From: Mycoplasmopsis citelli
GTDB taxonomy: Bacteria; Bacillota_I; Bacilli_A; Mycoplasmatales; Metamycoplasmataceae
Direction of reading: 5' to 3'
Assembly (NCBI RefSeq): GCF_900660645.1
Contig: NZ_LR215036.1
Location: 248,001-312,000 of the forward strand
Length of the DNA: 64,000 nucleotides
The notes below the pieces were generated by a model. The model was not told where the DNA came from. It did not search any database and was given only the letters and a program-made list of their open reading frames with translations. Each line of letters starts with the position of its first letter. The stretch's first letter is position 1. Positions 9,167 to 23,500 of this stretch are shown here, piece after piece. The translations under genes and the position numbers were made by a program.

Positions 9167-11702
9167 TTAGCGAATTTTAAATCAGAAATTATTAATAACA
9201 GCTGAAAATAATGATTGTCTAACTAAAGTTTTTAAATTATTATTTTTAACTTCTAAATCCTTAGCCGAAAGAACTGCATCCATTAATAAAGCGATATTAG
9301 AATTAATTTCTTCTCTTTGTTCATTGGTTAAAGTTGGAGCTGATAATTGTTGTTGATAATCAGAAAGTTTATCCGAAATTTTCTTTTGCATTTGGGTTGG
9401 AGCTCCATTTAATGAATAAGGAGCAAAAATTTCGTTAATTTGATTAAAATTATCAACTAACGCTTGTCCGCTTTGATATTCAGCTTGTTTATCTTTGTAA
9501 TCTTTAGTTGCTTGATTGATCTGATCAACTAATTCTTGGATGTTTGTACTATTTGAAGCATCATTTAAGGATTCTAAAGCACTAACTCTAGCTTGTTTAA
9601 TTTTTAATTCTTCTTTATCTAAGAATGCTTGCTCTGCTTTTTTGCCTTTTGAAGAAGCAATTGCACTTTCTGCTAAAGCAATAGAATCTTGAAGACTTTT
9701 GAATGCTTGAGCATTTTTAGTAATATTATCAAGTTGTTTTTGAATTTCGTCAAAACGATTTTCCTTTTGTGGTTCTTTTAAGTTTGGATTTTGTGCAGCA
9801 ATTTTAGCTTGTTTTTTAAGTTCTTTGACTTGTTCTAGCAGTTTTTAAACAAAAGGAGTGTTAATAACTTTTTGAGCATTGCTTCCAAAAACATTAAGTA
9901 ATTGTTCTTCAGTTTCACCGTATTTTTTTAAAGTATTTTGTAATCCTTCACTAACATTAGCTTTTTTATGTTCTTCACGGTATTGCTCAATTAAAAATTG
10001 CAATTCTTGTCTAATTGCAGTTGAATTTTGTGGAATAAGTAAAATCGCTTTGGAATTTAAAAGCTGAAGTTTATCTTTTATTTTTTGATCAATTTCAATA
10101 TTTTCATCAAGAATTGATTTTGAATATTCATATCAATTTTTTAATTCTGAACGATTTATTTCTCTAAGATTATTACTTTGAATTCTTAGGGCATCATTTA
10201 GTTCCTTAACTGATGCATTATCATTTAAAAGCGACGATACTTCAGAAGACATTCTGGATAAAAGACTTTTATTTAAAGCTTCTAAAATTTGATGATTTAA
10301 TTTTTTAAGGGAATTTTTAAAAACTGTTCCTAAAAGAACATTATCATAAATGTTATTGTTCAAAGTATTTAGTTTTTGCAAGTATTCTTGGATATTATCA
10401 AAATTTGTTTCAACAATTTTATCTAGTTGACCTAAAAAGCGTTCAGCATCAAGTGAACTCAAGCTTTTTGAGTTCAAATTACGGCTAATATTATCTTTAA
10501 TTTCAGTAATTAAACTTTCAATATTTTTAACTGTGGTTAATAAATTTGTGGATTGAGAGATGCTATTTAATAAATCACTCTGAGTTTCTTTAGAATTTTT
10601 TTGAATATTCTCAATTTGCATTTGAACTAATTTTTGAATATTTAAATCTTTAGAAAATGTTTTTAAATTATTCAGATTTTCCGATAGAATTTGCAATAAC
10701 TTGTTATTTTCGGGTATTTGTAAAATTAAAGTTTTTAGCTCATTATTGACTAAATCATTCAAATAAGTTATTTCTTTAGCTTTATCAATTGCTAAAGTAG
10801 GCGAAGCATTTAAAGCAGTTTCTTTATAATTATCAATTCTTTGTAAAAAATTATTTTTTATTTTTGAATCAATGTTTAAAATTCCTACTTCATTCCGAAC
10901 CCGAATAACATTTTCTAAAAAGTTATTTAGGAATTGATTTTCTTCAACTTTGCTCTTTGAAAGTTTATCAATCATTTGATCATAAACTTCTTCATATTTT
11001 ACTACTGCATCACGAGAATATTGTGGTTGAGAAAGTAAATTTAAAATTTGGTCAATAGTTGAAAGAAGCACACTTTTTTCTTGAGTACTAAAAAGTGTTT
11101 TGCTATTTTTAATCAACTGCTCATGATTGGTTCAAATTTTAGTTTCAAGACCTAATGAAAAGTCATTTTGTTGTTCAATAAGTGGGTCAATAACTTGATA
11201 AAATGCATTTAAAACAACTTGTTTGTTTTGTGATGAAGTTCTTTTAAAACTTTATCTTTTGCTTCTTTAACATCATTTTGAAAATCAACATCTTTAACTA
11301 AAGAATAGTATTCTTCAATAAGATTCTTTTCTTCGTCCGAGTCTTTAGCAACATTAAGCAGTGCCTTAGTTTGTTTCTTTGTTGAAGCATTGTTGCGATG
11401 CTTGAATCTTCACTTGAAAGTGATTGATTAGCGTAATCTACTTCTTTAGAAAGCTTCTCAATTTCTGGATTTTTTAAATCTTCAGCTGAAAGATTTTTTA
11501 AGGTATTTTGAGTTTTAATTACTTGATTTTGTAATTCTGTGAAAAAGTAACTTTGCTCACGTGGTACTTGATAATAATTATGCAACGATAAAAGTACACC
11601 AACTGACACAAGAGCTGCACCAGCGGTCACTCCAATACCAATTGCTAAGCTAGAAATTGCTTTTTTGATTTTTATGAAAATATTTTTCACATTTTTAATC
11701 AC
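9167..11702 (-). pseudogene. Collapsed fourth pair: F1 N-terminal third fused to the last residues of an F2 gene
   Basis: Up to about 9230 the sequence is clearly F1: membrane anchor, LHNYYQVPREQ, NREINR and PYSLNGAPT segments all match the other F1 genes. It then switches to RQSLFSAVINNFWFKIR and stop, which is the F2 C-terminus (pair 2 F2: RQALYSASINKFWFKIR). An ancestral pair therefore lost about 14 kb between these points, if it was the size of the others. The coding part also carries: a damaged start (GTG at 11702; the normal ATG has extra bases and a poor ribosome site); zero full copies of the 16-bp repeat at 11361-11369 (frameshift); a 1-nt deletion near 11245; and a nonsense TAA at 9845-9847. 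It cannot make a long protein as sequenced. Confidence 0.85.
11361..11369 (-). repeat. 16-bp switch site, zero full units (pair 4 remnant)
   Basis: Only one CTAAGGCAC core is present, followed directly by the flank TGCTTAATGTTGC that also follows the repeat in pair 2. Relative to pair 2 exactly 16 bp are missing, which shifts the frame. Confidence 0.9.
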
Positions 11703-11956
11703 TTTTATAGAATTTGTAGTTCCTATGATTATAAATAGATATCTCTATTTTTGCGGAGATATTTTTAATATTTTCTTTTTAAGATTTATTATAAATAATA
11801 AAGAATTAGTTAATTTAGATAAATTAAATAAGCTATTTTAACTACATTTTTAGCTTTAATAAGTAAAAATGTAAAAAAGAAGTTCATAAATTAATAAAAA
11901 ATCTCTCAAAATTATTGAGAGATAAAATATAAATTTTTATTTTCTTTTTAAAATAA
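11703..11956. other. Intergenic region between pair 3 and the pair 4 remnant
   Basis: Contains the pair 3 terminator, a copy of the conserved post-F2 block (11830-11853, AGCTATTTTA...CATTTTTAG), and a small hairpin ATATCTC/GAGATAT (11739-11762). The TATGG-AAATTT motif found before the other F1 genes is absent, so the promoter of the remnant may also be lost. Confidence 0.5.
11888..11923 (-). terminator. Hairpin terminator after pair 3 F2
   Basis: Stem ATCTCTCAA/TTGAGAGAT (11901-11909 and 11915-11923) with a 5-base loop, followed on the minus strand by TTTTTATTAATTT. It lies 33 bp after the F2 stop codon. Confidence 0.8.
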
Positions 11957-14900
11957 TTAACGTATTTTAAAGAAGAACTTGTTAATTATTGCTGAGTATA
12001 AACTTTCACGTGCTGATGATTTAACTAGTTGGTTAGCCTGTTGGTTAAAGTCTCTTGCTGGGGTTGCTCTTAATTGAGCAGTAGTAGGATCAGTTGGAGT
12101 TGTACGAAAGACTGTTTGTTGACCACCGGTAATTGGATAAATAGGTCCAGCTCCATATCCTATGTTTTGTGAAGTAGGTAATCAACTACTTAAAGAATTA
12201 TTAAATATTCGATTATAAAGAGTTGAATGAATTTCAAAGGTTCTTGAAAGTTCTGAAGGAGTTGGAACATAATTTTGAGGAGCATTTCCTAATTTAGCTA
12301 ATAAAGAATCAATAAAGGCTATATCTGAGGCTTTTAAATTATTGTTGTTATTGTTTTTTAAATTATTTAATTCATCTCTCAATTTATATCTATTAATAAC
12401 AAATAAGGTATTTTCCGTTCATGAGTTGTATAAGTAAACTTTTCGTGCAATCGGATCATAATCAACATTAAATGAATATAAATTAACATTTAATCCTGTT
12501 GGAATTCGATTGTTTGGTGTATTTCATCAAGTTGCACTATCATTATAAATATTTGAATATCCTGGATCGCTACCTTTTAAAATATCATCATACCATTGAG
12601 GCTGAAATTGACCTTGACCAGATCCGTAAGTTGGAAATCCAGTTAAATATCCTCCCTGAAGTTGTAAAAAGGTAAATCCTTTTTCACTATCAAGAGGGAA
12701 AATAACTAATCTTTCATCTTCTTTAGAAGTAGTTAATGAAATATTATAAGTAACTGCTACAGATTCTTGGTTTCCAAAATCAAATCCATATTTAGTGGTA
12801 CTATCACGATTATCTTTATCTAAAAATGCACTTAAACGATTATTTTGTCCTGTAGTTGTATAGTTTAAATTCGCTAAATTTGCATCAGTGGCAGTTCTAA
12901 GTGATGCCAAATATGAATTGTTAGGAGTAATAATTCCACTTTGATTTATGGTCGAATTATTATCGTTTAAAGCAAAAACTGCTGCTTTGAGTTTGTTATA
13001 CACTTTAGTAATAACTTCTTGCTTAACAGTATTATAACTAGCATCTTGCATATTAGCAACTTGAGTAATATTTCAGCCAGCTTCATCTACATCTAAAACT
13101 TCAAGTTTTGATTGTAATGCTCCTTGATTTTGTGAGTTAATAAAAATACTTGTGGTTCCATTAGTAATTTTTACTGTATCAAGAGTTTTAAAAGTTAACA
13201 CTACTTCTTTTTCAACTTCTAATTGACCAATATCAGTGGCATTTGATTCATATGCATAAACAATTTTGGCTTTTAATGATTGTCGATCTACTTCTGAAGC
13301 AGTTGGAGCAACAACATTAAATCACCCATTTTGATCATATTTTTTAATATAAACTTTAAATTTAATTGGTGAATAAATTGATTTTAAATCACTAGCATTT
13401 AAAACATCTTTTTTAGTATATGCAAATTGTTGAAACATATCTAAAAAGGCATCATTATTATCTATTTGCACTAAATTATTTTGAGCATTATTAGTTAATG
13501 CTTCAAACCTTTTGATAAACTCTTTTCGGGTTATCTCATCTTTAGCAATTGCGACTTTATATTTATGGTCAAAAGTTCCGTCTAACCCTGCTTCAATAGG
13601 AGTTAGTGGATTTTGTTCATTTGGATCATTGTTTAGCGAATCAAGCAACATTTGTTTGTTGTTATCTTCTTTGATTCAATTGTTATATTCAGTGATTTTA
13701 TTTAATAATGTGCTTAGAGTGCTATCTAAAGAATTGGTTTTATTTAAGATAGTAAAATCAAAATTTGCAGTAGTTACGTTGTTTAAAGTATTTAAAATTC
13801 CTTGTTTAAAGGTATTAAAAGCATTTTTAATTTTATCAGTATCACTTGAAGAAACATTATATCTAATAGTTTCAAAAAGATCAGCAAAAACTTCTTCAAG
13901 TGGGTTTTTTGCCAGTGCATTAGTCACTGCATCTTTAATGCTATTAACTAGATTTAAAAAACTTTGATTAAAAGTATTAAGTAATGTTGCGAAATTTGCA
14001 ATTGATCCAGAATCAGTTTTACTTGTAAGTGCAGTATAAAGATTATTTAATAATTCGAATTGATTTTTAAAAGCATCATATTGGTTTTCTAAACTTTCAA
14101 TTTGATTGTATTTAAATAAATTAACGTTTTGTCCTGTAACGTTTTGCTTAAGTGCATTCAAAGTGCTAATTAATTTTACATAAAATCCACTTTGTCCTAG
14201 TTGTCCTTGTTGCGGAGCAGGAGCAAATTTTTCTTCAAAATGAGCTTTAATTGCGTTAACAAAAGTAGTGATAATATTTTGGTAATTTCCATTAATAATA
14301 TTTACTAATGCATTAATTTTAGTTTCAAAGTTTTCTGTACTGTTAAAATCAGCTCCTAACGCATTATCAATAGTGTTTTTTAGTGTTAAAAGCGGAGTAT
14401 ATTCAGCACTTCCTAGTTCGCTTCCAGCAAGCACATTTGTTTTACTTGGTGCAAAATCATTTACATAATCTGCAACAGTAGTTTGAATATTTTCAACAGT
14501 GTTAGTTGCTTTGGTATATAAATCAAAAATCTGTAAATTAGCTACTGATTTAGCATTTGCTAAATAAACATTAACTTGTGAGTACGAAAGATCATCTTTA
14601 TTACTAATTGCAGTTGTTAAATCATTAATACCTTTTGCTTCAAAGTTATCAACATAACTTGGAGCTACTCCATTAACTGCAAAGTTATTTTTTGTGCTAT
14701 CAAAGAAATTTTTAATTTGATTATTAGCATTAAGTTGAGTAGTAAGTTGATCTTTTTTAGCACTAATTAGCGATTGGATGTGATCTTTAATAGTATTTAA
14801 AAGTTGAATTTTTGTAACTTCATTATTTTGATTTTCATTTAAAGTAGCTGCAACTCCACTTTGGTTATTATTGATTAAATTTCTAAGATCAGCAATTTTA

Positions 14901-17900
14901 CTTGCTACTTCTGTACTATCTAAATTTTGATCCTCTAAAGCAATAAAACTTTCAGCTCGAACAAATTCTTTTTGTAAATTGATCGAATTTTCAAGGACAT
15001 ATTTAATCAATGTGTTTTTAACACTTGCAGGTTCGCTATTTGGAATATCAGCAGCATCTCTAAAGTATTTGTTAAAAAGTTGTTCAGGAGTTAAAATGTT
15101 ATTGTTATACTCATTTTCAAAAGTATCGAGTTTAGCTTTAATAACGTTTTTAGATGATGTTGCTAAAATAGCTTCACTATTATATTGATTTTTAACTTCT
15201 TCAAATTTAACCAATAAGTTTAATTTAAATCGTTGAGCTTCTAATTCTAAAGCAACATTTTCAATTGAATCATTACCAGTTAAAGACATTTTGTTTGTGT
15301 CACCAAAATAACTTTTTGCTTTGCTTATTAAGGTTTGAGCTTGAGTTTTTTCATTATTAAGCAATGCTTCATTACTAATAATAGTATTATCAAGTGCATT
15401 TAATTCATAAGCTTTCTGAGCTAAATTTTTAAGTCCATCTAATTTATTTTCGATGAGATTAACTTTGCTACGAATAACATTTAAATCTCCACTTTGATTG
15501 TTAATGGTTCAAGAATTTTGAACATTATTTTGAGATTCTAAAGTATTTAAAAGATTAAATAAATCATTTTTTAAATCATTATGAACTAGTGGAGTAAAAT
15601 CTTTTGCTCTGAGAGCATTTATTTTAGTTTCAGTGGTTACACGGTAGGCATTTCTTGCTTGAATATAATCTTTTTGATTGTTAATTTCAGTGATAATTTG
15701 CTGGGTTAAAGCGTTATATTCTGCTACGTTTTTAGAACTTGCGGAAGTAATGTCAAATAAATCATTAACATTATAAATATTTCCTTGTACTTTCCCAAGA
15801 ACAGAATTTGCATAAGCTGTTGCTCGAGGAACGCTATCTCATACTAAAAGTAAAGTTGCTTCTAAATCATTTGCTGATGTAGCATCATTGTTATTAGCAA
15901 GAGTATTTGCATAAGTAAGAACATCTAAATTAGTGCTAATAACATTTTTATATGCAGTGGCTTTTTGAGTTAAAATATTAATTTTTTGAACTGATTCTTG
16001 TGTATAATCGTCATTTTGAGCTGTGTTTTCAAAACTATCTAAGTAAGCATTTATTTCTGCCTGTTTAGATAAACCTACTTCCCCATTTACACTGCGTAAA
16101 TTGAAGTTATTATTACTTAAAATATCTTTAATTTCTTGCAATTTAGTTGCAAGGGCATCTGAAGCAAAGATTTTTTTAGCAGTAAAGTCTATTTTGTTGC
16201 TTAACTGATTGTAAAATTCAAGGTTACTTGGTTGAGAGTTACTTGGTAATTTAAAGTAATTATTTTTTGCTTCAGTAAGAAAAGCATTGAGCTTTTGAGC
16301 GTAAGAATTAATTAAATTTGAACTACCATTTGTTAAATTATCCAAAATATTTCTAGCTCCAGCTACATTTTTTGCAAGCGTAGCTATCGCAGGCACTTCA
16401 TCTCTAATAGTGTTAACTTGATGAAGTAATTTAATTAATTCTTCTCTAGATGTACTGGTTGCTGCGGAGGTTTTAGTTGCTGCAACATAACTATTTAACT
16501 TGCTTGTAACGTCACTATCATAAGTAGCTCCAAGGGCATTTTCAAGTGATTTAATAAGTCCTAGTTGTCCATTTGCAAGATCTTGATTTTCTAAAGTTGA
16601 GATAATATTTTCTCGAATTTCTTGAATTTCAATTTCTTGTTCATAAGTTTTAAGTAACTCTTTGTATTTATTATCTATTTCAGTAAATCCATCTGAAGCA
16701 ATTGGAAGAGATTGCTCAACTGCATCCTTAAGAGTTTCAAGCGAAAGTGTTTGTGAAGTAATTTGTGAACGATTTTTAGCAAGATAATCAGTAATTCGTT
16801 TTTGTAAAGTAAATAAATCGCTAAAGCGGTTAACTTTTTTGTTAATATCTAAAACATCTTCAAGTGATAAAGTATTTAAATTTAAATTATTTTTAACACT
16901 ACCATTAAAAGTATCTCATCCACTTTTTACTTTATTATGTAGATCCGAACTACCAAAATTTGAAACAGTAGCAGTAGTGTTAATATCTTTGAGTTTATTT
17001 AAAACTATATCTTTATTAAAAGCAATTTCAAGTTTACTTGAGTATGCGTTTATATCATCTGTATCAACATTAACTTTTTGATCTAATTGTTTATCATGAG
17101 CATAAGCTTCTTTAGCTTTTTTAAAGTAAGTATCAAAATCATAATTTGGATTACTTCCAATTAAAGCAACTACGTCTGCATTTAAAGAAGTTTGTTTAGC
17201 ATCAACTTGAGTAATTGCTTGGCTAAATAAGTCAAGTAAATCTTGTTTTTGGATTTGGTATAACTTAATTTTGTTTTGAAACTCAGCTTTTTTGGCATTA
17301 ATTTGATCAATAGTTAAATCATTATTGAAAATAATTGCATTGCTTTCTTGTAAAATTAAGTTAATATCTCTCTTAAGTGGAGCGTAAATTTTTCAATCTT
17401 TATTTTCTTCTAAAACATTCTTTAATTGGAGATAAACGTCTAAAAACTCTTTTTTGGCTATAATAACTTCTTTAGCTTTATTTAAGTTCAAAATTTTATT
17501 TTGAATTTCTTCATTAGAATCTCCAACTCCTAATTCGTTATTTAACAATAAATTCGAAATATAATCAGATAAAGTTTGAGTTGGATTAACATTGTATAGA
17601 TTGTACGCATCAAGCAATTCACCAGAAACATTAGCAAGTTTTTCTAAAAACTCCATTTTTGTAGCCGAAGCACTAGCTTTTTGGAAGTTTAATTGTGATT
17701 TTTGTACTGTTGCATAAGCATTAACTTTCTCTAGCGCTTTTGCAAAATTATCATTTGCTCCACCAACAGTAGTTTTTTTAGTTGCTTGAATGTTTTGGTT
17801 AATTTTTTCGATTTTTTCTTGCTCATAAGCAAGTAAAATTTCATCTCCTCGCTGTAAAAGATTAGCCTTAGCATTTTCGAAAGCTTCTAAATTTGGAATA

Positions 17901-20518
17901 TTATCAGGATTATTTAACCTAGTAATTAATTCATCAATGCTTTTGATTTCATCTCTTCCCCGAGAAATTGATTTAGCGGTTTTGTTTCCACTATAAGGAG
18001 CTGAAGTTTTTTCTCCAATAATTGTAAGTAAGCGTTTTTTATTAATTTCAGCATCAAATAAATAAGGAGTAATAGCAATTAATTGATTTGCTTTCGAAAT
18101 TGATGCATTTGAATTTTGCTCATTTGAAGTATCTTTAGCTTCTTGGAGTAAATCATTGTAATTTTTTAAAAGTGCTAAAGCACCTGGAGAGGTTAAATCA
18201 CCTTGGTAATTAGCTTCAATTTCATTTTTAAGTTGTGCAATTTTTTGCTCAAGTAAAATCTTAGTGTCAGCCTCATTTAACTCCTTTAAAGCTTTAGAAA
18301 GAGCTTTTTGAGCATCTAAAATTTGCTCTTTAGTTGCATTAACATTACTATAAAGACTATCAAGTTGGTCACGAACTTTTTGTAAATTATTGATATAAGG
18401 TTGTAAGGCAATTGAATTTAAAGATTCTTGTTTTGTTGCGATAGTATCGCTTGCTTGTTTATCAAGGAGTGATAATTTTCGAAAATCATTTCCAGTATCA
18501 CTTAAATTATTAAGTTTTGTTTGTAAATTTGCAATATCAACTGCAAGCTGTGCATTTCCACTTCCGGAATTAATTTCACCACGTATTTTGTCTAAATCAG
18601 CTTTGTATTGGTTGTATAAATCAATACGTTTTTGCTCTTTATCTGTTGGGACGTAATTATCATTATTATCTGAAAAAACAATTTTTAAATAATCATCGGT
18701 AAAATCAGAATCTTTTTCAGCTTTTGTTTGTTTATTAGCATTAATTAAATTCTGTAATTTTAAATCATAAATTTTTATTTGCTTAATTAGTTCAACACTT
18801 GAAATTGGGTTAAAATCAACAACCATTTTTTCGGAAGCTTCATTTAACTTAACTGCTTCATCGACAACAATACTATTTAACGGATTGTGTAAATTCTTTA
18901 CTAAAGTGATTTTCTCGTTCATTAGTTGAATTAAATTCTTTAAATCGTCTTTAAGAATATTTCTTAAATTTTCATTTAAAGTGTTTTTAATTGAATTTAA
19001 AAACGAGACTGTAACATTATCTGAATAAGTTTTATTTACTTGATTGTGTAATTCGTTAAGCTTACTTTTAATATCTTCACTTGTAAAAGATAATCCATTT
19101 ACTTCGTTAATTTGTGTTTCTATGAGTTTAAGCTCGTTGTTTAAGTAAGTTAAATCTTCAATTTCTTTAACTTGAGTTTTGTAATAGTTAAATAACTGAT
19201 TAGCAAGATTTGAAGCTGAGAGATTTTTATTAATAATTCTATGAATTTCTGATTGAATGATTGTTTGTTTAGTTAGACTAATAACATTATTTTCTTTAGC
19301 ATTTTTAGCTTTTTCTAAAAGTTCAGCCATAAGCGAATTAGCAAATTTTACAGCATAAAATTCACTAAAAAGTTTTGCTTTTGCACTAATAAGATCTTTT
19401 TTATCATTAACTGCAAGCACCTGAGCTATTTGCTGGGATAACATTTCTTTGTTAAATCTAAGCGAAGAATCAAATTTATCCACATAAGTATTTAACTCAG
19501 AAATAACTTGCTTAATTTCAGCAACAGTTTTTTGAGTATCAGAAATTTGTTGATAAAAGGTAACTACACTATTGTGAATTTGGTTAATATCAGCCTTAGA
19601 AAGAGCAATATTTAAATTAATTTGAGTTGAACTAATGAACTTTTTAACATTTTCTTTTTCAGCTTGAGAGTAAGCCGCATTATTTTCATAAGGTTTTATT
19701 AGTTTTAAATATTGCTGAATTTCGTTAATTTCACTTTGAGAATTTTGTAAAACTTCTTGAAGTTTTGAGACTTCTTTAGTGGTATCTTGAGAAGCGATTT
19801 GTACTTCATTAAGTCGAATATTATCACTAATAATACGTGAATAAAGTGGAGTTAAGGAGTTTGAAACATCTTTTTTAAGTCCTTCAAAAGGTAATGAATC
19901 AAGCTGAGCAGATGTTCCTTCTAAAAGTTTAATAAATGGAGCTAAAATTTGATTTTGTAAAACTACCAGTTTGGAAATTTCTTGAGAAACATTTTTTAAA
20001 TATTCTTGTTTTTGTTTGCTGGTTGCAGAATAAAGATCTTCAAGAAATTTAATTGACTGATCTTTTTTAAGTTGAGTTAGTTGATTTTTTAAATCAAGTT
20101 CTCTAATCCGACCTTCTTGATTGGCAAGAATTTTATTTCAAAAAACACTCGGTTCTTCATCTTGAGCTTGAACTTTATCAAGGTTTTGAATGTAAAAATC
20201 AAACGCACTTGCTTGAGCTTGGTCTAAAGCCACTAATTTTGCTTCTAAATTTGTCTTTTTGCTAGTTCATGAATCTTTTGCTTGATTATAAGCTTGAAAA
20301 ACTTTGTCTTTTTCATTTTGGGGAGCATCAATATATGGAGCGTATAGTTTAAATAGATTTTCTCCTTCAAGGAAATTTCCAAATACTGTTGAATTATTTA
20401 CTGATTCATTTGAGTGAATTAGAAATAAAGTTGCACCCAAACCGACAGCTACAGGAACTGCTAATACTGATGTTAAAACAAAAGTTTTTGCTGATTTTGT
20501 GTTTTTCATTTTAATCAT
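11957..20518 (-). CDS. Giant F2-family surface protein, pair 3 (intact, 2,853 aa)
   Basis: One uninterrupted frame of 2,853 codons from ATG 20518 (MIKMKNTKSAK; AAGGAG 6 nt upstream) to TAA at 11957-11959, with TGA as Trp. The N-terminus is a short basic segment and one hydrophobic span ending in GATLFLIHSNESV, with no lipobox Cys, so I expect an uncleaved anchor with the rest outside. Residues from about 60 to 2,300 are charged and Gln/Asn/Leu-rich, with the spacing of long helices; conserved landmarks are LLAYEQEKI near residue 900 and NPLEEVFADLFETIRY near 2,200. The last 500 or so residues look more globular: KVYIKKYDQNGWF, FKTLD, DEAGWN, then an aromatic/Gly/Pro-rich part ending in FFFKIR. 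It starts 14 bp after pair 3 F1, so it shares that transcript but has its own ribosome site and may stay ON when F1 is OFF. Function unknown; adhesin or a structural surface fibre is my guess. Confidence 0.85.
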
Positions 20519-20532
20519 GATATCTCCTTATC

Positions 20533-23500
20533 TTAGTGCAATTTGAATTTAATATCAAATCTTCCATTTGATCCAATTGCAGTTATAAACTCTTGTTCTG
20601 CAATTCCTCTTCCTTTTCCAGAATTATTATTGTCTTTTTGAATGTTTCGATCGCCACTTCATAAACCTGAATTAGATAAATTATCAAAGGCTAAACTTGC
20701 AAGATCTCTGATTTTTATTTTGGTCATTACATAATCATAAAAAGCAGGTAAAGTTGATGTGGCTGCTGCACTAATTCCGGCTGTTGTGCGTTTATATATA
20801 TCAACATGTCTAAGAACTTCAGAGTTTCCAAGAGAAATATTTTGTACTGCAGCTGAAGGTTCTTTATCAAATCGATTTAAAATTTGTCAGGTAATTACTA
20901 TCATAGCTGCATTCCCTTGAGCATCAAAAGCAGGAATTCCAATTACAATTGGTAAAAAGAGTAAATTTTTACCTTGGTCAAGATTTTGTTGATATTGGTA
21001 TTGATAATTTTGTTCTCACATATAAGTATTTCTATTTGCTTGAGATAAAACTGCATTTTTATAACTATTTCCGTTTTGGTGTTGAATTCCGCTATCTGAA
21101 GCAAAGTTTGGATTTAAAGTTTTTCAGAAAATAGTAGTTCCAGATTGGGTATAACCTCTATAAGAACTTGATAATTTAACTTTAATTCTAAAGTTAGGTG
21201 AAGAATTAGTGGTATTTGATGCTGGAGCATCAATTGATTCGTTAACTCCTTCGGTAAAGTAGTATTTATTATCTTTGAGTAATTTTAAAGTCGAATATTT
21301 GTTGAAGGCTCCAAATAAACGCACTGGAGCTTGTAAATTATTTCATCCAGCTTGCTCGGCACTAAATAAAGTTTCTTGCAACTTACCTGTATCTTGAATA
21401 TTTTCTTTAGAAATTACAAATTCATCTAAAGTTTTAAAATTAATTCCCACATTTTCAAATTTAATTCCAAAGTTAGTTACACTACCAAAAGCACTATCAT
21501 TATTATTTAATGAAGCTGGTTTAGTAAATCTAAAGAATAAATTCATAAATCCACGTTTTATTGATGGATCAGAAGTTAAACGGCTAGCTACATATTCTGA
21601 GTTAGCTAAAGCGGCTGATTTATAAGCAAATACTTCTACATTGGTTGTGTTAAAGAAGTTATTTACTCCTTTTAAAATGTTGAAGCTATCAAATAAATCT
21701 CCTAAAAGCCCACCTCCATTTGCATCAAATGAAGAATTTAATTTTTTAGCTTTATACATTGTTCCGTCAATTTCAACATCTTCTTCTACAAGACCATTTA
21801 TTCCATCTAATTTTTCTTTAAATGTTTCTAGTGAAGTGGTATCTTTTGGAGAAATATTCTCATAATTTAATTTTCCTGCATTGCTTTGAGAAAGGAAATC
21901 AAAGAATAAATTGGTGTTATTTGAATTGTTAGTTCAATTAAATAATTGCAGTGCAATTGAAAATCCTCTAGTGATGGTGCTATAAATATCAATATCAGTA
22001 GCACTTTTTGTTAGGGTATTTAATGCATTTTCGCCTTCAATAGATGGGGTTGCTATTTTTGAATACTCATTTTTAACTAAAGTAAATTTATCGTCATTAG
22101 AAGCTAAATTTGCTGCATTTTGAGAGTTAGAACCAATAAATTTTAAAAGATTAGCTAAATTAGCACGTCCATCAAAACCAGTTTCTCCCTCAATAAATTT
22201 ATGAAGAACTTTTTGCAAGGTGTCATTGTCATTTGCGTTTGTTCCAAAAACAATTTCATCTAGTTTTTCTTTTGCTTTAGCTATTGCAACCACAATATCT
22301 TTATAAGTATTAAAGTAACTTGTTCGTGCTTGGGTTGTTTGTGCATCTGTAGCGCTTGCAAAAGAAATATTACTATCATCAGCTTGAGTTTGAACTTGAT
22401 TTGCAGAATCATTGGTAATATTTGCTAAATCAGCTAAATACTCAGTAATTTTAGTAGTTAAACCTGCTGTTTCAGAATTTGTATTTTTTAAAGCAAAACG
22501 AACATTATGATCTTGGGAATTATCAGTAAATTCATTTTTTATTCGAGTAAAGTTACTAATTCCTAGTAAAATCGAAGGAATTGATTTAATTGAAATAAGA
22601 TTTTGATAGTAATTAAAGAATTCATTAGCAACACTTGAGAGAGTTCCGATAATATCAATATTAGCATTTGCTTCTAAGAAAGTTTTAATATTTGCATCTG
22701 TATCTGTTGATTTAGTAGCATAACTTTGAGCATTAGTGTGTAAAGCATCAGCTGCACTAGGGTTAGCTGCACTATTAAAATTATCAAGTTCTGCTTGTGT
22801 TATTCCAGTAACTTTAAGAACAAATTCTTTGGATGCTCCATTGGTGTTTGAAGCATTTAAAAAGTCATAAAACTCATTAAATTTCGCTTTATAAGAGTTA
22901 TAACGATTAGCTTCTCATTTAAATATTGCTAAACGTTGATCTTCATATTTAGTTATTGCAGATGCTAAAGTAGTATTAAATGTTTCTAATTTAATAGCAG
23001 TAGAAATATCAATATTTTTAATTGCATCAACTGCAGTTTGCACATAATCATTCATTCTTGGAGTGCTTTGAGCATTTGGATAATTATTAGTTAAATATTT
23101 ATCTAAATCTAAATGAAGAGCATAAGCTGCTTTTACTTTAGCACTTTCAGCTTTTAAAATTTCATCTAAAGCTCCATTATTTGAATTATAAAGCTCTGAA
23201 GCAAATCTTAATTTATCACCTTCATTATGATCAGAAGCTTCAAGTACTCTTGTAGCTTCAGTTATTTTAGTTTCTAAAGCAGTATATAAATCCTTAATAT
23301 TTTGTGGTTCATAATTTGAATTTGAGGCAATTTTCGCTTTATATGAAGTTAAATATTCTTGAGCTTTATGAATATTTGCTTGGAGAATTTTTGAATTAAT
23401 AAAAGCGATATTGTATGAAGCATTTGAAGAGCCAGTAATATACTTATCTAGCAGTTGAGCATAATTTTCTTTGCTTTCAAGAGCTGGATTTGCATTTAAC

